From: PNKC01 sp039917655
Lineage (GTDB): Bacteria > Chloroflexota > Dehalococcoidia > Tepidiformales > Tepidiformaceae
Assembly: GCA_039917655.1 (NCBI GenBank)
Contig: JBDSJC010000100.1
Coordinates: 1 to 8,264, forward strand
DNA: 8,264 bases
Reading direction: 5' to 3'
The notes under the pieces are model-generated. The model was not told the DNA's origin and made no database searches. It saw nothing but the letters and a program-made list of their open reading frames with translations. This document shows positions 6,429-8,264 of the stretch, in pieces. Positions within the stretch are counted from its first letter, which is position 1, and each line of letters begins with the position of its first letter. A program made the translations under genes and the position numbers.

Positions 6429-6459
6429 AAAGGGGGACGGCATTGCGCCGTCCCCCTTT
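6429..6459 (-). terminator. intrinsic terminator of the acyl-CoA dehydrogenase gene
   Basis: A perfect 13-base stem (AAAGGGGGACGGC at 6429-6441 against 6447-6459) with a 5-base loop lies 19 bases beyond the dehydrogenase stop codon. Read on the minus strand the hairpin runs straight into TTTTCGTTT, the classic layout of a rho-independent terminator, and the A-rich other flank allows some action on the + strand. The alternative GT2 start codon (6441-6443) sits at the loop edge, so the same hairpin would also mask that start in any read-through transcript. Confidence 0.85.
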
Positions 6460-6478
6460 CCCTGTGCCGTTCGAAGAC

Positions 6479-7642
6479 CTACCCGCGAGGCAGCCCCAGG
6501 CCGCGCGTCGCGATAATCCCCTTCTGAATCTCTGTCGTGCCGCCGGCGATAGTGGAGCTGACAGCTTGCATGTAGCCCATGGCGCTGCGGTTTTTCACGT
6601 TCCCGTGCATCCCGTAGAGATGCATCGAGAGGTTGGCGATGCGCTGCGAAAGCTCGCTGCTGAACATCTTGCACATGCTCGCTTCGTAGTTGGGGATCTT
6701 GCCCGAAACCTGCATGCTGACCACGCGGTAGCTCAGCATCTTGGCCACTTCGCACTCAATCCAGCGTTCGACGAACTCGGCTTTCACCTTTGGGTTGCGT
6801 TCGAACGAGACCTCGCTGTTCTCGGATTTCGATTGTTTGATCAGCCCTTCCAGCGCCTTGCGCACGCCGATCGCGCTGCCGATCGAGCTGCGTTCGAAGT
6901 CGAGCGTCGTGGTCCCTACGTACCAACCGCGGTTTTCGTCGCCGATGCGGTTCGCCACTGGCACTCGTACGTCTTCGAAGAACACTTCGTTGAACGTCTG
7001 CGTACCGGCGAGCGTTGTCAGCGGCCGGACCGTCACGCCAGGGCTCTTCATGTCCACCAGCACGTAGGTGATACCGCGGTGCTTCGGAGCATCCGGGTCC
7101 GTCCGCACCAGCATGTACATCCAGTCGGCATACTGGGCGCCGGTTGTCCAGATCTTCTGACCGTTGATTACATAGTCGTCGCCGTCACGGACGCCGCGCG
7201 TCTGGAGGCTGGCGAGGTCGCTCCCGGCGCCTGGTTCGCTATAGCCCTGGCACCAGATCACTTCGCCGCGCACGATTCGCCCGAGATGGTGGGATTTCTG
7301 CTCCTCTGTGCCGTGCTCAATAATCGTGGGGCCGATCATCATTACGCCGAACCCGCCAAGGTTCCCTGGCACGCCGGATTCCGCGAACTCCTCGTTCATC
7401 ACAAACTGGTCGACCACCGACATGTCTGCGCCGCCGTATCTGGTCGGCCAGGAAGGAGCGATCCAGCCCTTCTTCACAACCTTATCGCGCCACTCCTTGA
7501 TCGCCCCCATGCGCCCGAAGAGGGCGTTTTCGCCCTGCTCACCACCGGCCTGTAGCGCGGCGGGCGCTTCGCTCGTAATGAACGTGCGGACTTCCTTGCG
7601 CCAGGCAGCTTCTTGTTCGGTGTCTCCAAGACTGATCGTCAT
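6479..7642 (-). CDS. acyl-CoA dehydrogenase (FadE-like flavoprotein)
   Basis: 387 residues, the normal length of the family, from ATG 7642 with AGGA six bases upstream (7649-7652); in-frame codons upstream of this ATG were judged untranslated. The helical N-terminal domain contains GWIAPSWPTRYGG (59-71). The beta domain has the FAD/substrate signature CQGYSEPGAGSDLASLQT (131-148) and KIWTTGAQYADW (163-174). The C-terminal helical domain ends with IAGGTTEIQKGIIATRGLGLPR (365-386). It oxidises an acyl-CoA to the 2-enoyl-CoA, passing electrons to an electron-transfer flavoprotein. The glutamate that acts as base in medium-chain enzymes (YEGT) is replaced here (AGGT). Isovaleryl- and long-chain-type enzymes use a glutamate on an earlier helix (LDLER in IVD), and this protein has LDFER with Glu250, which could serve. 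Substrate is unknown. The gene stands alone in its transcript, between a terminator and a divergent promoter region. Confidence 0.93.
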   Translation of the reverse strand: MTISLGDTEQEAAWRKEVRTFITSEAPAALQAGGEQGENALFGRMGAIKEWRDKVVKKGWIAPSWPTRYGGADMSVVDQFVMNEEFAESGVPGNLGGFGVMMIGPTIIEHGTEEQKSHHLGRIVRGEVIWCQGYSEPGAGSDLASLQTRGVRDGDDYVINGQKIWTTGAQYADWMYMLVRTDPDAPKHRGITYVLVDMKSPGVTVRPLTTLAGTQTFNEVFFEDVRVPVANRIGDENRGWYVGTTTLDFERSSIGSAIGVRKALEGLIKQSKSENSEVSFERNPKVKAEFVERWIECEVAKMLSYRVVSMQVSGKIPNYEASMCKMFSSELSQRIANLSMHLYGMHGNVKNRSAMGYMQAVSSTIAGGTTEIQKGIIATRGLGLPRG

Positions 7643-7678
7643 GCGTGATCCTGCTTTCCGGTAAACGTGTGCTTGCGA

Positions 7679-7707
7679 ATTGTGACTTACCCCCGCAGGT
7701 TCGGCAA
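7679..7707 (-). promoter_or_regulatory. candidate promoter of the acyl-CoA dehydrogenase gene
   Basis: On the minus strand TTGCCG (7707-7702) and CACAAT (7684-7679) are separated by 17 bases; each matches four of six consensus bases of housekeeping promoters. The predicted transcript start near 7672 gives a leader of about 30 bases with AGGA in place. The -35 box lies inside the inverted repeats at 7699-7722, so a bound regulator would block it. Confidence 0.4.
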
Positions 7708-7722
7708 CCGAACGCCGTTCGG
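7699..7722. promoter_or_regulatory. three alternating 6-base half-sites, operator candidate
   Basis: GTTCGG (7699-7704), CCGAAC (7708-7713) and GTTCGG (7717-7722) alternate in orientation with exactly nine bases between successive starts. This creates two overlapping dyads with 3-base centres (CAA and GCC). Regular spacing in a divergent promoter region is typical of a regulator binding site, for example a TetR-type repressor of fatty-acid genes, though which protein binds is unknown. No regulator gene is visible in the window. Confidence 0.45.
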
Positions 7723-7749
7723 ACGGGTTTCCGCGTTGCCCTCCCCTGT

Positions 7750-7755
7750 TATCCT
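7750..7755 (+). promoter_or_regulatory. -10-like box for a leaderless hydrolase transcript
   Basis: TATCCT ends six bases before the ATG at 7762, the same placement as before the flippase gene. No Shine-Dalgarno is present between it and the ATG. Transcription would start at or next to the start codon. Confidence 0.4.
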
Positions 7756-7761
7756 GTAGCC

Positions 7762-8264
7762 ATGCCCCGGCCAGCACCCGTCTCCCGCACCCCCTGGCAA
7801 GAACGCTGGGAAGAGATCAAGCCCGCGCCCCTTCGCAACGTGCAGGAGGTGCTTCCCGGGCTCTTTCAGGTGCGCACGCGCGGCTCGCGCGCCTACCTCG
7901 TGGTGGACGGCAACGACATTACGCTGATCGACACCGGTAACCAGGGATCCGGGCCGCGAATCCTCCGCGCCGTCGAAGAGATTGGCCGTTCACCCCACGA
8001 CATCAAGACGATCGTCATCACCCACTACCACTTGGACCACGTTGGCGGCCTGCCCGAACTCCAGGATTGGCTCCCCGCCCGCACCGGCGTCCACCTCGCC
8101 GACGCCCGCCACGTCGAAAGCGAGGCCCCGCTCCCTAACCCGTTCACCCACCCCTTGCTTGCCCGCATCTGTGAGCCCTACTTGCTCCGCAACGACCCCG
8201 GCGCCGCCCGTGTGGATGTCTACCTCAGCGATGGTGACGAACTGCCCGCGCTCGGCGGGATGCG
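7762..8264 (+). CDS. metallo-beta-lactamase-fold hydrolase (partial, cut by right edge)
   Basis: 167 codons are visible from ATG 7762 and the frame is still open at the end of the window. After a Trp-rich leader (PWQERWEEIK), residues 29-60 form the first strands of the fold, ending in LIDTG (55-59). VITHYHLDHVGGLPEL (85-100) carries the HxHxDH metal motif (His88, His90, Asp92, His93). The family includes glyoxalase II-like thioesterases, lactonases and others, and the part needed to tell them apart (later metal ligands and the substrate lid) lies outside. It is probably a cytoplasmic zinc or iron-dependent hydrolase. It is transcribed divergently from the acyl-CoA dehydrogenase and shares its control region, so a link to acyl-CoA or thioester metabolism is possible but only inferred. 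Confidence 0.9.
   Translation, partial: MPRPAPVSRTPWQERWEEIKPAPLRNVQEVLPGLFQVRTRGSRAYLVVDGNDITLIDTGNQGSGPRILRAVEEIGRSPHDIKTIVITHYHLDHVGGLPELQDWLPARTGVHLADARHVESEAPLPNPFTHPLLARICEPYLLRNDPGAARVDVYLSDGDELPALGGM

Noticed and set aside
6395..7555. Long + strand open frame of 386 codons opposite the acyl-CoA dehydrogenase
   Set aside because: The minus strand carries an unmistakable acyl-CoA dehydrogenase. The antisense frame shows no recognisable motif.

Overview
The window looks like the chromosome of a GC-rich bacterium. My best guess is a Chloroflexota lineage such as Thermomicrobia, or a high-GC Gram-positive. The hints are strong G/C preference at third codon positions, weak or absent Shine-Dalgarno sequences, two genes with a TANNNT box placed as for leaderless transcripts, a multi-pass glycosyltransferase of the MptB type, and very Pro/Thr-rich extracytoplasmic tails. 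There is no rRNA or universal marker gene, so the assignment is an inference. I saw no insertion sequence, CRISPR array, phage gene or defence system.

Left part (1-2097, + strand). The 3' end of a gene enters from the left edge and ends in a Lys/Asp-rich tail built from a 24-residue tandem repeat. A strong inverted repeat that could be a terminator follows. Then come two overlapping genes. The first encodes a single-span membrane protein with a long Pro/Thr-rich outer domain (542-1480), read here as a likely anti-sigma factor. The second encodes an ECF-type sigma factor (1477-2097), coupled through a GTGA overlap. The order, anti-sigma before sigma, is the reverse of the common one. The first 140 bases or so of the sigma frame have lower third-position GC and hold a very strong hairpin.

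Middle part (2204-6383). A tRNA-Gly(TCC) gene with an encoded CCA is followed by three cell-envelope glycan genes: a Wzx-like flippase on the + strand, converging with two minus-strand glycosyltransferases. These are a GT2 enzyme with a cellulose-synthase-like motif set and a GT-C type polyprenyl-phosphate-sugar-dependent enzyme, overlapping by 20 bases. Together they could assemble and export a surface glycan.

Right part (6429-8264). A convincing intrinsic terminator ends a minus-strand acyl-CoA dehydrogenase gene that is transcribed divergently from a + strand metallo-beta-lactamase-fold hydrolase cut by the right edge. The 119-base divergent spacer contains three alternating copies of a 6-base half-site that overlap a plausible promoter for the dehydrogenase, so it is a likely control point.

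I found no clearly new system. The most unusual items are the reversed anti-sigma/sigma pair with its embedded hairpin, the 24-residue D/K repeat tail, the terminator that overlaps an alternative start codon of the GT2 gene, and the three-half-site operator candidate.
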